64,000 nt of DNA from DASXTC01 sp036505635 (GCA_036505635.1 DASXTC010000045.1:1-64000), one strand, 5' to 3'; positions 48,379-57,222 are shown, counted from the stretch's first letter. Notes: generated from the sequence alone by a model not told the origin. Numbers and translations: made by a program.

Positions 48379-50109
48379 ATGGGCCAAGCCGGGGCACCGC
48401 AAGCCGGAGGCGGTCAGGGGGAAGCTCCGGCCGCCACACGCCTGGCCGCCTCCAGGGCGGCCCTGCTCCTCTGGAAGGAAGAGGGGAAGTGGGCTGATGT
48501 CGCCCTCGAGGGGGTGAGCATGGACCCCATCATACGAGATGGAGCCCGGCTGAGGGTCCGCTTCGGGGCGTGCGCTTCGCGCGGAGGTCCGGCAGGCTCC
48601 GATCTCAAGGTGGGTGACGTGGTGATCTTCGCCGCGCCCGCCCGGCTCATCGCGCACCGCGTCATCCGGGTGGGGCGACGCTGCCGGCGCGCGGGATGGG
48701 TCCGCGTGAAGGGAGATCCCCTCACGTCTCGCAAGGCCACCTGGATCCGGGCGTCGGAGATCCTCGGACGGGTCGCCTCCGTGACGCAGCCCGACGGCAC
48801 GCGCCTCTACCTGAACACGCCCGCGGGGCGGCTGCTGAACCGCGGGGCCGCCTGGATCTCGATGATTCTGGGCGCGGTGGATGCGAGGCTTCCGCGACGC
48901 GGGAAGCTCCAGCCGTCCGAGTCTCTCACCGGCCGCGCGTTGCTGGCGCTGGATGCGATGCACCAGACGGTGCGGCGCCGGCACGAGGCGAAGGGGGGCG
49001 AAGGGTTGAGCCCGGAGGAGAGGTTCCTCGTCGCCGCCTGCCGGCCGAGACTCATGCCGGAGGACCTCGACCAGATCGCCTCCCGGGGCTCCGAGATCCT
49101 CGACTGGGATCAGATCCGGGAGCAGGCGGTTTCGCTTGGGCTCGCCCCGGTCCTCTTCAGGAACATTTCCGACGCGCGGCTCAGGAGCATCTGTCCTCAG
49201 ACCTTCCTCTCGCGGCTCGGGCGGGCGAGCCACATCGCCCTCTATCTGGCGATGCACCGGCGCGAGGAGCTGGTGAAGATCCTCGACCTGTTGAGCCGCA
49301 CGGGGATCGAGCCTGTCCTTCTGAAAGGGGCGGCGCTCGCCTCAACGGTCTACGAGGATCCCGCGCTGCGCACGATGAACGACCTGGACCTGCTGATGCG
49401 GGATTCGGAGATCCCGGCGGCGGCGCGCGCGCTTCAGGCCCTTTCATACCGGCAGCTCTACAGGAGCTCGCTGGCCGACCCGGGGAAGCGCGAGGCGTTT
49501 TACGGGAAGCACCATCACGCCACGCCGCTCATCGCGCCGCGCGGACGGGCCATCGTGGAGCTGCACCGGCACATCGTCTCGATGGGAGAGGATGGTTTCT
49601 ACGACGTGGAGAAGATCCGGGCTCGGGCACGGCGGATCACCATCGAGGGGCGTCCGGCGCTCGTGCCCTCTCCGGCCGATCTCGTCCTGCACACCTGCCT
49701 CCACCTCTCCTACTCGGACCGGTTCGTGGGGAAGCTGCGCGATCTCATCGACCTGCATGAGACGATCAGCATCTACGGCGATCGAATCGACTGGGGCGCC
49801 ATGCTCTCCGAGATCCCCTCGGAGGCGGCGGCCCGGTGCCTCTACTCGTGCCTCGACCTCGCCCGGCGCCTGTATGGCACCCCGGTGCCCGAGGACTTCC
49901 TCCACGAGCTGCGCCGAGCATCCAGGCTCGGGATCCTGGGGATCCACCTGCTCCGCTCCCTGGCCCGATCGGTCCTCTTCCAGGGGGCCTCCTCGAGCCA
50001 GACGATCCTCACTACTGCCTCGGCAAAGTGGTGCTGCGACACCCTCCTGAGGAGCGCTGGCTGGCCCTCACGCCTGCGGGCGCTCGCGGTCCTGCTGGCT
50101 GAGGGATGA
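48379..50109 (+). CDS. S26-type signal peptidase-like domain fused to nucleotidyltransferase
   Basis: 576 aa. Residues about 30-140 resemble the SipW/eukaryotic-type S26 peptidase: Ser47 in LEGVSMDPIIRDGARLRVR, DVVIFAAPARLIAHRVIRV with His93 in place of Lys, and VKGDP near 112. Residues about 210-576 match the uncharacterised nucleotidyltransferase family (NTP_transf_5): PVLLKGAALASTVYEDPALR near 314 and the metal-binding NDLDLLM at about 334-340, then TPLIAPRGRAIVELHRH. No membrane anchor accompanies the peptidase part. The same nucleotidyltransferase type occurs with HprK-like kinases in some lasso clusters. AGGAGG lies 11 bp before the ATG. The fusion is unusual. Confidence 0.8.
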   Translation: MGQAGAPQAGGGQGEAPAATRLAASRAALLLWKEEGKWADVALEGVSMDPIIRDGARLRVRFGACASRGGPAGSDLKVGDVVIFAAPARLIAHRVIRVGRRCRRAGWVRVKGDPLTSRKATWIRASEILGRVASVTQPDGTRLYLNTPAGRLLNRGAAWISMILGAVDARLPRRGKLQPSESLTGRALLALDAMHQTVRRRHEAKGGEGLSPEERFLVAACRPRLMPEDLDQIASRGSEILDWDQIREQAVSLGLAPVLFRNISDARLRSICPQTFLSRLGRASHIALYLAMHRREELVKILDLLSRTGIEPVLLKGAALASTVYEDPALRTMNDLDLLMRDSEIPAAARALQALSYRQLYRSSLADPGKREAFYGKHHHATPLIAPRGRAIVELHRHIVSMGEDGFYDVEKIRARARRITIEGRPALVPSPADLVLHTCLHLSYSDRFVGKLRDLIDLHETISIYGDRIDWGAMLSEIPSEAAARCLYSCLDLARRLYGTPVPEDFLHELRRASRLGILGIHLLRSLARSVLFQGASSSQTILTTASAKWCCDTLLRSAGWPSRLRALAVLLAEG

Positions 50110-50247
50110 CCGGGTGACGGCGGCGCCCTGCCCCGCGCGCCGCCGGTGAATTGAGGCCGCCCCAGCCCGCCTTTCCAGCCTTCCCGCAGCCATCGGCTCC
50201 ACTCAGACCGCCCGGAGCCCCCTGACCTGACACGAGGAGAGGGGCGG

Positions 50248-50275
50248 TTGACCCTCCACCGGCGGAGGTTATATT
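50248..50275 (+). promoter_or_regulatory. sigma70 promoter for the cupredoxin operon
   Basis: TTGACC (50248-50253), 16-bp spacer and TATATT (50270-50275), 41 bp before the ATG of the cupredoxin gene. The 207-bp gap from the previous gene shows no other feature. Confidence 0.65.
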
Positions 50276-50316
50276 CCGCTTCTACAAGGTCTTGGAAGGC
50301 CCCGGAGGGGGCGGCG

Positions 50317-51156
50317 ATGAAACGTGGCGACACACAACATCTTTCGGGGCACTCGAGACCATGTCTCGTCGCCCGGAGCCGGGTCTCCCTGCCCGCGCCT
50401 GACCGCGCCCGTTCGGGCGCTCTGCTCCTCGGATCGGCGATCGCCGCGGCATTCCTCTCCCTCACGTGGGGCGCGGCGGCTCCGGCTGCCCCGGAACCCC
50501 AGGCCGCGGAGGCGACCGCAACCGGGTCGCTGCGCGGCAATGTCCGGGTCGGTCCTCGTCTGGCGGGGCGCCGGGTCCGGTTCAATCTCTATCCGGATGT
50601 GAGTCGGGCCTCCGCGGCTCCCGGGACTCGTTCACCCAATGACGAGCTGGCGAACGTCGTCGTCTACTTTGAATCCGCCCCGGAGCTGGCGGCGGTGCGG
50701 ACCCTCGGCGCGGGCCCCTGCAGGATCGAACAGTCGGGCGAGGCCTTCCTCCCGCACGTCCTGCCGGTGGCCATCGGGACGACGGTGGAGTTCCCCAACG
50801 CCGACGCGATCTACCACAATGTCTTCTCCCTCTCGAGGGCATCCTCGTTCGATCTGGGCCGCTATCCGAAGGGCTCCTCGCGGTCCGTGCGGTTCGACCA
50901 GCCTGGGATCGTGAAGGTCTTCTGTCACATCCACTCGGATATGAGTGCCGTGGTGCTGGTGCTGGACCACTCGTTCTTCACGATACCCGACGCGAACGGC
51001 GCCTACGCGATCGACGGCATACCGCCCGGCCGATACGTCATCACCGGATGGCACGAACGGGCGAGGCCGATCCACCGCGAGGTCCTCATCGAGGCGGGGC
51101 GGCAGGCCGAGATGGACCTGGCGATCCCGCTGGAGGAAGGGACCGATGACCGATGA
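50317..51156 (+). CDS. exported cupredoxin-like (plastocyanin-type) protein
   Basis: 279 aa; ATG behind CGGAGGGG. A long basic N-region and hydrophobic helix (about 32-55) form the signal or anchor. The cupredoxin domain (about 75-225) carries likely type 1 copper ligands: the His in DAIYHNVFSLS near residue 165, and Cys, His and Met in KVFCHIHSDMSAVVLVL near 200-210. A short carboxypeptidase-regulatory-like beta domain follows (GAYAIDGIPPGRYVITGWHE). Similar proteins are annotated as methylamine-utilisation-type. It overlaps the sensor kinase gene by 11 bp, so a signalling link is likely. Confidence 0.87.
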   Translation: MKRGDTQHLSGHSRPCLVARSRVSLPAPDRARSGALLLGSAIAAAFLSLTWGAAAPAAPEPQAAEATATGSLRGNVRVGPRLAGRRVRFNLYPDVSRASAAPGTRSPNDELANVVVYFESAPELAAVRTLGAGPCRIEQSGEAFLPHVLPVAIGTTVEFPNADAIYHNVFSLSRASSFDLGRYPKGSSRSVRFDQPGIVKVFCHIHSDMSAVVLVLDHSFFTIPDANGAYAIDGIPPGRYVITGWHERARPIHREVLIEAGRQAEMDLAIPLEEGTDDR

Positions 51157-53485
51157 CCCGACGCCGATCGGGCAAGCCGCGAGCGGCGCGCGCCTCATGC
51201 CCCGCGGCAAGAGCCTGAGCGGCCAGCTCATCGTCTTCGGGACCCTTGTGACCCTCGTCGCGGTGGCGTCCTCCATCGTCATGCTCAGCGTCCTGTTGCG
51301 CAGGCAGGCGCGCGCCCACGTCGTCGAGTTGCTTGCTCAGAACCAGAGAAACGCAAGGGATCTGCAACAGCGGAGCCTGCAGGAGCTGCTCTGGATCTCG
51401 TCCATGATGTCCGAGAGCCCGACGCTGAGGGCCGCGATGGACACGTACCGCTCGGAATCCTCCACGAGCGGGCCCCGCAGGGCGGATCTCCTGGCGACGG
51501 TGGGAACGGAGGTGGAGCGGATCCGGAGGCTGATGGGTAAGGACCTCGTCATCGTGACCGACGAGCGGGGGATGATCCTTGCCTCCAGCCCGGCGCTCGA
51601 CCCCGGGATCGGAGCCGGCTCGAGCCTCGCGAACCGCTCCTGGATGCACCGCGTGCTCGATCCCGGCGACCCGGAGGCGCGTCCCGTATTCGGCCTCATG
51701 GATCTGGGCGGCGTTCAGTTTCATCTCGGTTGCGTGCCGATCGCCATGCAGGGATTCGTCATCGGCTCTTTGACGCTCGGCGATCGAATCGACTCCGCGT
51801 GGTTCGCCGACCTCCATGCCTCGCTGCGCAGCGATGTCGCCCTGGTCCTGGGGGGGCGCGTTCTCGGCTCGACCCTGAAGGGCGCCGAGTCCTGGACGGC
51901 TCCCGCGGCCGCGACCGAGCAGGGCGAGGGAGCCGAAACGCCGCCGGCCGACCTGATCTCGATCGGCGGAGCGGAGTACCTGGCCGTGTCGGTCCCCCTG
52001 GGGCCGGACGGTCAGGGTAGCCCCGCGGCCCTCCTGCTGCTGCGATCGCTGAGCAGCGCGCTGGAGCCGATGCAGCGCTCCCTCCTCGCGGCTCTCGTTT
52101 CCTGCGGGGCCATCACGGTCACACTGGCGGGCGTCGCCGCCTGGCGCATCTCCCGATCGATCCTCATCCCGCTGGAGCGGTTCGTGAGCTTCATCCGCTC
52201 CGTGGCGACGACTCATGACGCCTCTCGCCGGTTCGACTATCGCGGGCTGACCACCGAGATACGGATCCTCAACGAAGCCTTCAGCGACCTGCTGGCTTCG
52301 TTGCAGGCCCGCGAACGTGAAATCCTTCTGCACCAGAGAGAAGAGCTGATGCGGGTGGAGCGCCTCAAGGAGTCCGAGAAGCTCGCGTCGCTGGGACGGA
52401 TGCTGTCGGGCGCGGCCCACGAGATCAACAACCCGCTCACGGCGGTGCTGGGCTACGTCGACCTCTCGCTCACCTCGACCCAGCCTGGAGACGCGCTTCG
52501 GGACCGGCTCGAGAAGGCGCGCAGAGAGGCGCAGCGGATCTCCGCGCTCGTCCGGAATCTGCTCAAGGTGGCACACCGGGACACGGGAGAGCGGACTCTC
52601 GTGGACCTCCATCAGCTCCTGAAGGAGACCGTCGCCCTCCGCCACCACGACTACACGGCAGCCGGTATTGGAATCCATCTGGAGCCGCAGGACGGGACAA
52701 TCGTTCTTCATGCGAACGAGCTGGAGCTCCAGCAGGTCTTCCTGAACGTCATCAACAACGCCTTCGACGTGCTGAAGGAGGTCCAGGTCGAACCCGCGCT
52801 GACCATCCGGACCGTCCTCGCTCACGGCCAGGCGACGGTGATCATGGCGGACAACGGCCCCGGGATGAAGGATCCGCGCAAGGTCTTCGATCACTTCTAC
52901 ACGACCAAGGATATCGGCAAGGGCACCGGCCTGGGTCTGAGCATCACGCACGCCATCGTCCAGAACCACGGGGGGACCATCACGGCGCACAACCGGCTGG
53001 AAGGAGGCGCCTGCTTCACCATCGTGCTGCCGGAGGGAGCCAGGGAGGAGGCGCCGACGGCCAGGCCGCGCGTCGAGAGCCCGGGCACCCGCGCGCCGCT
53101 CCAGGTGACGTCGGCCCTGATCGTGGAGGATGAGCCGAGCGTCCTGGAGTATCAGATGGAGATCCTGCGCTCGCTGGGGGTGGCGCCGGTGGGCGCGCGC
53201 TCGGGGGACGAGGCGATCGAGTGGCTTCGCCGAAGGGAGTTCCAGGTCATCGTTTCGGACCTGCGGATGCCGGGCGGGATTTCGGGGGAAGAGCTGTACC
53301 AGTGGGTCGTGGACAACCTGCCCTCGCTCGCGTCGCGCTTCGTCTTCGTGACGGGTGATTCGGCCAGCGAGACGACGCGCGCGTTCCTCGAGAGGGCGGG
53401 CCGGCCGTACCTCATGAAACCATTTGCGGTGGAGGACTATGTCCAGGTGCTGCGAGAGTCACAGCCAACAGTGTCAGCCGCCTAG
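51146..53485 (+). CDS. hybrid sensor histidine kinase/response regulator
   Basis: 779 aa; ATG behind GGAGG. Two membrane helices (about 25-48 and 310-333) flank a large periplasmic sensor domain of dCache-like size. HAMP-like region about 335-390. The dimerisation/phosphoacceptor helix has His425 in GAAHEINNPLTAVLG; the ATPase domain carries the N box (NVINNAFDVL) and the DNGPGM and GTGLGLSITHAIV G boxes; and a receiver domain (about 655-775) has phospho-acceptor Asp705 in VSDLRMPGG and Lys in MKPF. No DNA-binding output domain, so an unlinked response regulator may be needed. Cotranscribed with the cupredoxin gene upstream. Confidence 0.93.
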   Translation: MTDDPTPIGQAASGARLMPRGKSLSGQLIVFGTLVTLVAVASSIVMLSVLLRRQARAHVVELLAQNQRNARDLQQRSLQELLWISSMMSESPTLRAAMDTYRSESSTSGPRRADLLATVGTEVERIRRLMGKDLVIVTDERGMILASSPALDPGIGAGSSLANRSWMHRVLDPGDPEARPVFGLMDLGGVQFHLGCVPIAMQGFVIGSLTLGDRIDSAWFADLHASLRSDVALVLGGRVLGSTLKGAESWTAPAAATEQGEGAETPPADLISIGGAEYLAVSVPLGPDGQGSPAALLLLRSLSSALEPMQRSLLAALVSCGAITVTLAGVAAWRISRSILIPLERFVSFIRSVATTHDASRRFDYRGLTTEIRILNEAFSDLLASLQAREREILLHQREELMRVERLKESEKLASLGRMLSGAAHEINNPLTAVLGYVDLSLTSTQPGDALRDRLEKARREAQRISALVRNLLKVAHRDTGERTLVDLHQLLKETVALRHHDYTAAGIGIHLEPQDGTIVLHANELELQQVFLNVINNAFDVLKEVQVEPALTIRTVLAHGQATVIMADNGPGMKDPRKVFDHFYTTKDIGKGTGLGLSITHAIVQNHGGTITAHNRLEGGACFTIVLPEGAREEAPTARPRVESPGTRAPLQVTSALIVEDEPSVLEYQMEILRSLGVAPVGARSGDEAIEWLRRREFQVIVSDLRMPGGISGEELYQWVVDNLPSLASRFVFVTGDSASETTRAFLERAGRPYLMKPFAVEDYVQVLRESQPTVSAA

Positions 53486-53540
53486 GCGATCACCGGGCAT
53501 CGCGGCGGCACGCCGCGGCGGGTTCGCGCGGCGCCTGGCT

Positions 53541-54629
53541 ATGGCCGCGGCGGTCGTGGCCTGCCTCATGGTTCCCGCCGCCCCGGGCGCCGAGGACAAG
53601 ATCCTCATCGAGGGGCTCGCGGACGCGGAGGTGTGGGACACCGGCACGCGTTCGCTGAACCTGACCCGCAATGATGGGGACACCGCGACCCAGAGGCGTC
53701 TGAGGCTCTGGACGGGGGCCCAGTTCACGCCGCGCTTTCAAGCGCTCCTTCTGGGGAGGGTCGAGGGGGGGGACGCCAACGGGTACCTGGGCGCCGAAGG
53801 GACGCAGACGAAGCTCGAGCAGGCCTGGGTGCGCTACTCGTTCGCGGGCCCGGTGCCGCTGGTCCTCCAGGCGGGCCGGATGGTCGCGCCGATCGGCGGC
53901 TATACGCGGCGCTACCTGTCGAGCCAGAACCCCTTGATAGGAAGCCCGGCCAACTACGACGTCTCATACCCCTACGGGATCGAGCTGGCCGGCTCGGCCG
54001 GACGCGCCGACTTCATGGCCGCGGTGGTGGACAAGCCGGTCTCACGGCAGATCTATCTTCCAGAGCCCTCTTCGAGCCCGCGGCCCGCGCTGGCCGCGGG
54101 CGTCACCCTGATGACCGGATTCCGGCTGGGCGCCTATGCGACATGGGGACCCTACCTCGCGCGGGAGGTCGAGGGATACCTCCCACCGGGGACCAGGTGG
54201 CGCGATTTCAGGCAGCGTGTTCTGGGATTCGACCTTCAATTCAGCCGCGGCCACTTCGAGCTCAACGGCGAGCTCACGAAGACGCTGTTCGAGGTTCCCG
54301 GACAGAATGACGATAGCGGGGTCGTCTACTACCTCGAGCCCAGATACGCCTGGTCGCCACGATGGTTCTCCGCGCTTCGCGTGGAAAGGAACCGGCAGGC
54401 GAGCGTCTGGCTTCCCTACATGGCCGGATGGTACGTCACCGATGACCGCTCCTGGGACGTGGAGGCGGGCGCGGGCTTCCGGATCGACCCGCACACGGTG
54501 CTCAAGGTCTCCTACCGTGTGGAACGCGAGGACAGCGGTCCCGCGTCGTCGCCGGTGGTGGACCATGCTCTCGCCGTTCAGCTTTCCTGCGGGTTCGACG
54601 TCAGGTCCTGGTTCGAGCGGCCGCGATAG
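53541..54629 (+). CDS. porin-like outer-membrane beta-barrel protein
   Basis: 362 aa from ATG 53541; an earlier in-frame ATG at 53439 would overlap the kinase. Signal peptide about 1-17 (cleavage near PGA-E). Repeated amphipathic strands with aromatic girdles (for example TKLEQAWVRYSFAGPVPLVLQAGRMV) and a last strand ending in Phe-x-Arg-Ser-Trp-Phe suggest a 14-16-stranded barrel. The content resembles phosphate-selective porin-type (OprP/OprO) proteins. Third gene of the cupredoxin/kinase unit, possibly its outer-membrane partner. The 51 bp to the convergent gene at 54681 is GC-rich and could fold, but has no U-tract. Confidence 0.78.
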   Translation: MAAAVVACLMVPAAPGAEDKILIEGLADAEVWDTGTRSLNLTRNDGDTATQRRLRLWTGAQFTPRFQALLLGRVEGGDANGYLGAEGTQTKLEQAWVRYSFAGPVPLVLQAGRMVAPIGGYTRRYLSSQNPLIGSPANYDVSYPYGIELAGSAGRADFMAAVVDKPVSRQIYLPEPSSSPRPALAAGVTLMTGFRLGAYATWGPYLAREVEGYLPPGTRWRDFRQRVLGFDLQFSRGHFELNGELTKTLFEVPGQNDDSGVVYYLEPRYAWSPRWFSALRVERNRQASVWLPYMAGWYVTDDRSWDVEAGAGFRIDPHTVLKVSYRVEREDSGPASSPVVDHALAVQLSCGFDVRSWFERPR

Positions 54630-54680
54630 CAGCCGCGAGGGCGCGCCGGGCCGAGGAGGCCTCGCGCCGCGGGGGTGGCC

Positions 54681-55232
54681 TCACAACGTGAAGTCGAGCG
54701 CGACGAGCTGAGGCTTGCCGCGGCGCTGGTCCTCCGGAGCCAGCGGCATGAGCTCGATGCGGCGTTTCACGCCCTCGACCTCGAACTGGATGTAGGGCGA
54801 GCTCGGATGTGTGGCTCCCGCCAGCGTGGTGGCCCGACCAGTGCGCACCCTGTCGCCGACGAGCGTGATCTTCAGCGCGAGACGGGAGGCCCCCGAGTCC
54901 GGGTCGATCTCGCGCTTGAGCTCGATCTTGTCCATGATGCTGAAACGCAGAAAATCCTCGGCAAAGGGAAGCCCCTTGTCCTGGCGTTCCTCGTCGCGGT
55001 AGTTCTTCCCATCTTTGGGGATCTTCAGGTAGACGCGCGTGAAGTAGCCGTACCGGATCTCCTTGCCCGCAACCTCCTGTCTCTGCCCGTTCTCGTCGAT
55101 CCATGTGAGCGTGGCGTTTCGGCCGCGCGCGGTGGCCTCGGCCGCGCCCGTCAAAGACGCGGTGGCCGAAGCGATGAGGAGCGCGAGGGCGAGCCACCTG
55201 ACGCGCGGGCGCGGGCCGGTCTCACTGGACAT
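54681..55232 (-). CDS. exported protein, unknown function
   Basis: 183 aa; ATG overlaps the end of the aldehyde dehydrogenase gene by 11 bp. Clear signal peptide about 1-32 (ending GAAEA). The mature protein is hydrophilic and mixed beta, with WIDENGQRQEVAG near residue 44 and IQFEVEGVKRRIELMPL near 148. No Cys and no known domain recognised. It is the last gene of a long minus-strand run and need not be functionally tied to the microcompartment genes. Confidence 0.7.
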   Translation of the reverse strand: MSSETGPRPRVRWLALALLIASATASLTGAAEATARGRNATLTWIDENGQRQEVAGKEIRYGYFTRVYLKIPKDGKNYRDEERQDKGLPFAEDFLRFSIMDKIELKREIDPDSGASRLALKITLVGDRVRTGRATTLAGATHPSSPYIQFEVEGVKRRIELMPLAPEDQRRGKPQLVALDFTL

Positions 55233-56886
55233 TCTGGAACACCCGATGCTCCTGGCCCAGATCGCGGGCCGAAGGAGTGATGATCGTGCGCGCGTTGACG
55301 AGGATCCTGCGGCGCTCGGTCAGCGCCTGACGGACGTCGGCTTCGGAGACGAACGGGACCGGCGGGCCCTCCGGCGGAGCCGGGGAGGCCGCGGCCGGGG
55401 AGGGAGCGGGGCGCCTGTCGATGGCGCGGGAGACCCGCCCGCGCAGCTCCTCCATCTGGCTCGGCTTCCAGGCGGGGGGCGGGGAGAAGGGGGCCGCCCC
55501 CGCGGCCTCGATCGCCTGCGCAAAACTTCTCGTCTCGAAGGCCAGACGCTTCACGTTGATGAGATGCCTGGGCATGATGTTGTCCGAGGTGATGTTGCCC
55601 CCCAGCGCGCCGCACCCCAGCGTCATCGAAGGCTCCAGCCCGGTGGTCAGCCCCACCGCTCCCACCGCGGCCGGCGTGTTCACGCAGATCCGGAAGACCG
55701 GCTTCGTCAGCGCGAACTTCATGATGATCTCGTTGTCCCGCGAGTGAATCGACATCGTGTGCCCCATCCCCCCGTACCTCAGGATCTCCAGCACGCGCAG
55801 GCAGCACGCCTCCCATCCATCATCGGTGTAGAAGGCGAGGATGGGGGAGAGCTTCTCGCGCGACAGGGGATGCTCCCGGCCAACACCGTCGAGGCGGGCC
55901 ACCAGGCACCGGGTGCCGGGAGGCACGCTGAGCCCGGCCATCGCGGCGATCTCCCCGGCGGCCTTGCCGACGATCCGGGTGTTGAGCGATCCATCCGGGC
56001 GCACCGCGAAGGCGGCCAGGGCGTGCGCGTCCTCCTCCGGCAGGAACGCGGCCCCGCCCGCCTTCATCTCGGCGACCAGTTGGTCGGAGATCGGCTTGTC
56101 GGCGACCACGGCGTTCTCCGACGAGCAGAGCACGCCGTTGTCGAAGCACTTGCCCGAGATGATGTCGCGGGCCGCCTTGGCCACGTCGGCCGTGCGCTCC
56201 ACGAAGGCGGGGACATTGCCGGGTCCCACCCCGAAAGCCGGCTTGCCGGACGAGTAGGCCGCTCGCACCAGCCCGGTCCCCCCCGTGGCGAGGATCACCC
56301 CCACCGCCGGATGCTTCATCAGCTCGTTGGTCCCGCCGAGCACCGGGGCGGTCATGCAGGTGATCGAGTCGGCGGGCGCCCCCGCCGTCATCGCGGCGTG
56401 AGCCAGCTCCGCCGCCACCGCCGCCACGCATTTCTGCGCGTAGGGATGCGGCGACAATACGACGGCGTTTCCGGCCTTCAGCGCGATGAAGATCTTGTAG
56501 ATCGCGGTGGAGGTCGGATTGGTGCTGGGGATGATGGCGGCGACCACGCCAACCGGCGAGGCGATCTCGACGACGCGGGCCACGGGGTCCTCCCGCAGCA
56601 CGCCGACCGTCCGCATCGGGCGGATGTGCTTGTAGAGGTCCACCGTGGAGAAAAGGTTCTTGAGGACCTTGTCGCCCACGTTGCCGAAGCCCGTCTCCTC
56701 CACCGCGAGACGCGCCCACTCCTCAGCGCGCGGGAGTGCCGCGCGATGCATCGCGTCGAGGACGGCGTCGAGCTTCTCCTGGGAGAAGGCGGCCAGCTCG
56801 CGCGCCGCGACGGAAGCCCGCAGGGCGAGGTGGCGCGCCTGCTGGATCGAGAGGAGATCGGGGTCGGCTTCGGGGACGCGGGTCAT
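55222..56886 (-). CDS. CoA-acylating aldehyde dehydrogenase (EutE/PduP-type) with C-terminal tail
   Basis: 554 aa, longer than typical EutE/PduP (about 460). Residues 1-470 match the family: IIPSTNPTSTAIYK near 119, HPYAQKCVAA near 147, the NAD region ATGGTGLVRAAYS and catalytic Cys254 in CFDNGVLCSSEN. After a Pro/Ala-rich linker (about 490-515) comes a tail that includes RTIITPSARDLG; motifs of this TP-x-ARD kind occur in several microcompartment-associated proteins. The tail may be an encapsulation peptide (inference). Converts an aldehyde, CoA and NAD to acyl-CoA. It directly follows the shell protein gene. Confidence 0.9.
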   Translation of the reverse strand: MTRVPEADPDLLSIQQARHLALRASVAARELAAFSQEKLDAVLDAMHRAALPRAEEWARLAVEETGFGNVGDKVLKNLFSTVDLYKHIRPMRTVGVLREDPVARVVEIASPVGVVAAIIPSTNPTSTAIYKIFIALKAGNAVVLSPHPYAQKCVAAVAAELAHAAMTAGAPADSITCMTAPVLGGTNELMKHPAVGVILATGGTGLVRAAYSSGKPAFGVGPGNVPAFVERTADVAKAARDIISGKCFDNGVLCSSENAVVADKPISDQLVAEMKAGGAAFLPEEDAHALAAFAVRPDGSLNTRIVGKAAGEIAAMAGLSVPPGTRCLVARLDGVGREHPLSREKLSPILAFYTDDGWEACCLRVLEILRYGGMGHTMSIHSRDNEIIMKFALTKPVFRICVNTPAAVGAVGLTTGLEPSMTLGCGALGGNITSDNIMPRHLINVKRLAFETRSFAQAIEAAGAAPFSPPPAWKPSQMEELRGRVSRAIDRRPAPSPAAASPAPPEGPPVPFVSEADVRQALTERRRILVNARTIITPSARDLGQEHRVFQNVQ

Positions 56887-56925
56887 GCCTCGGACGCCTG
56901 GAGGGCCTCGCCGGCCATCCCGTCG

Positions 56926-57222
56926 TTATCGGGACGCCTTGCTTTCCTTCGGCTGAGGCAGGATCTGCTCGACCTCGCCGTGGGGCCTCGGAATGACGTG
57001 AACCGAGATCAGCTCCCCGACGCGGCGCGCGGCGGCGGCCCCCGCGTCGGTGGCCGCCTTGACGGCTCCCACATCGCCGCGGACCATCACCGTGACATAA
57101 CCGGCGCCGATGTACTCCTTGCCGATGAGGACGACGTTGGCCGCCTTCACCATGGCATCGGCGGCCTCGATGGAGGCCACGAGCCCCCTTGTCTCCACCA
57201 TCCCCAGTGCTTCCATCGACAT
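56926..57222 (-). CDS. bacterial microcompartment shell protein (BMC-H)
   Basis: 98 aa; ATG behind GGAGGGG. A single BMC domain: ALGMVETRGLVASIEAADAMVKAANV, then GAGYVTVMVRGDVGAVKAATDAGA and VISVH-like ISVHVIPRPH near residue 75, which is the PduA/EutM/CcmK hexamer pattern. No duplication, so not BMC-T. The pore loop (between strands at about 36-42) reads IGKEYIGAG. Only one shell gene is present and no BMC-P vertex protein is in the window, so other shell parts must be encoded elsewhere if a closed compartment forms. Confidence 0.95.
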   Translation of the reverse strand: MSMEALGMVETRGLVASIEAADAMVKAANVVLIGKEYIGAGYVTVMVRGDVGAVKAATDAGAAAARRVGELISVHVIPRPHGEVEQILPQPKESKASR

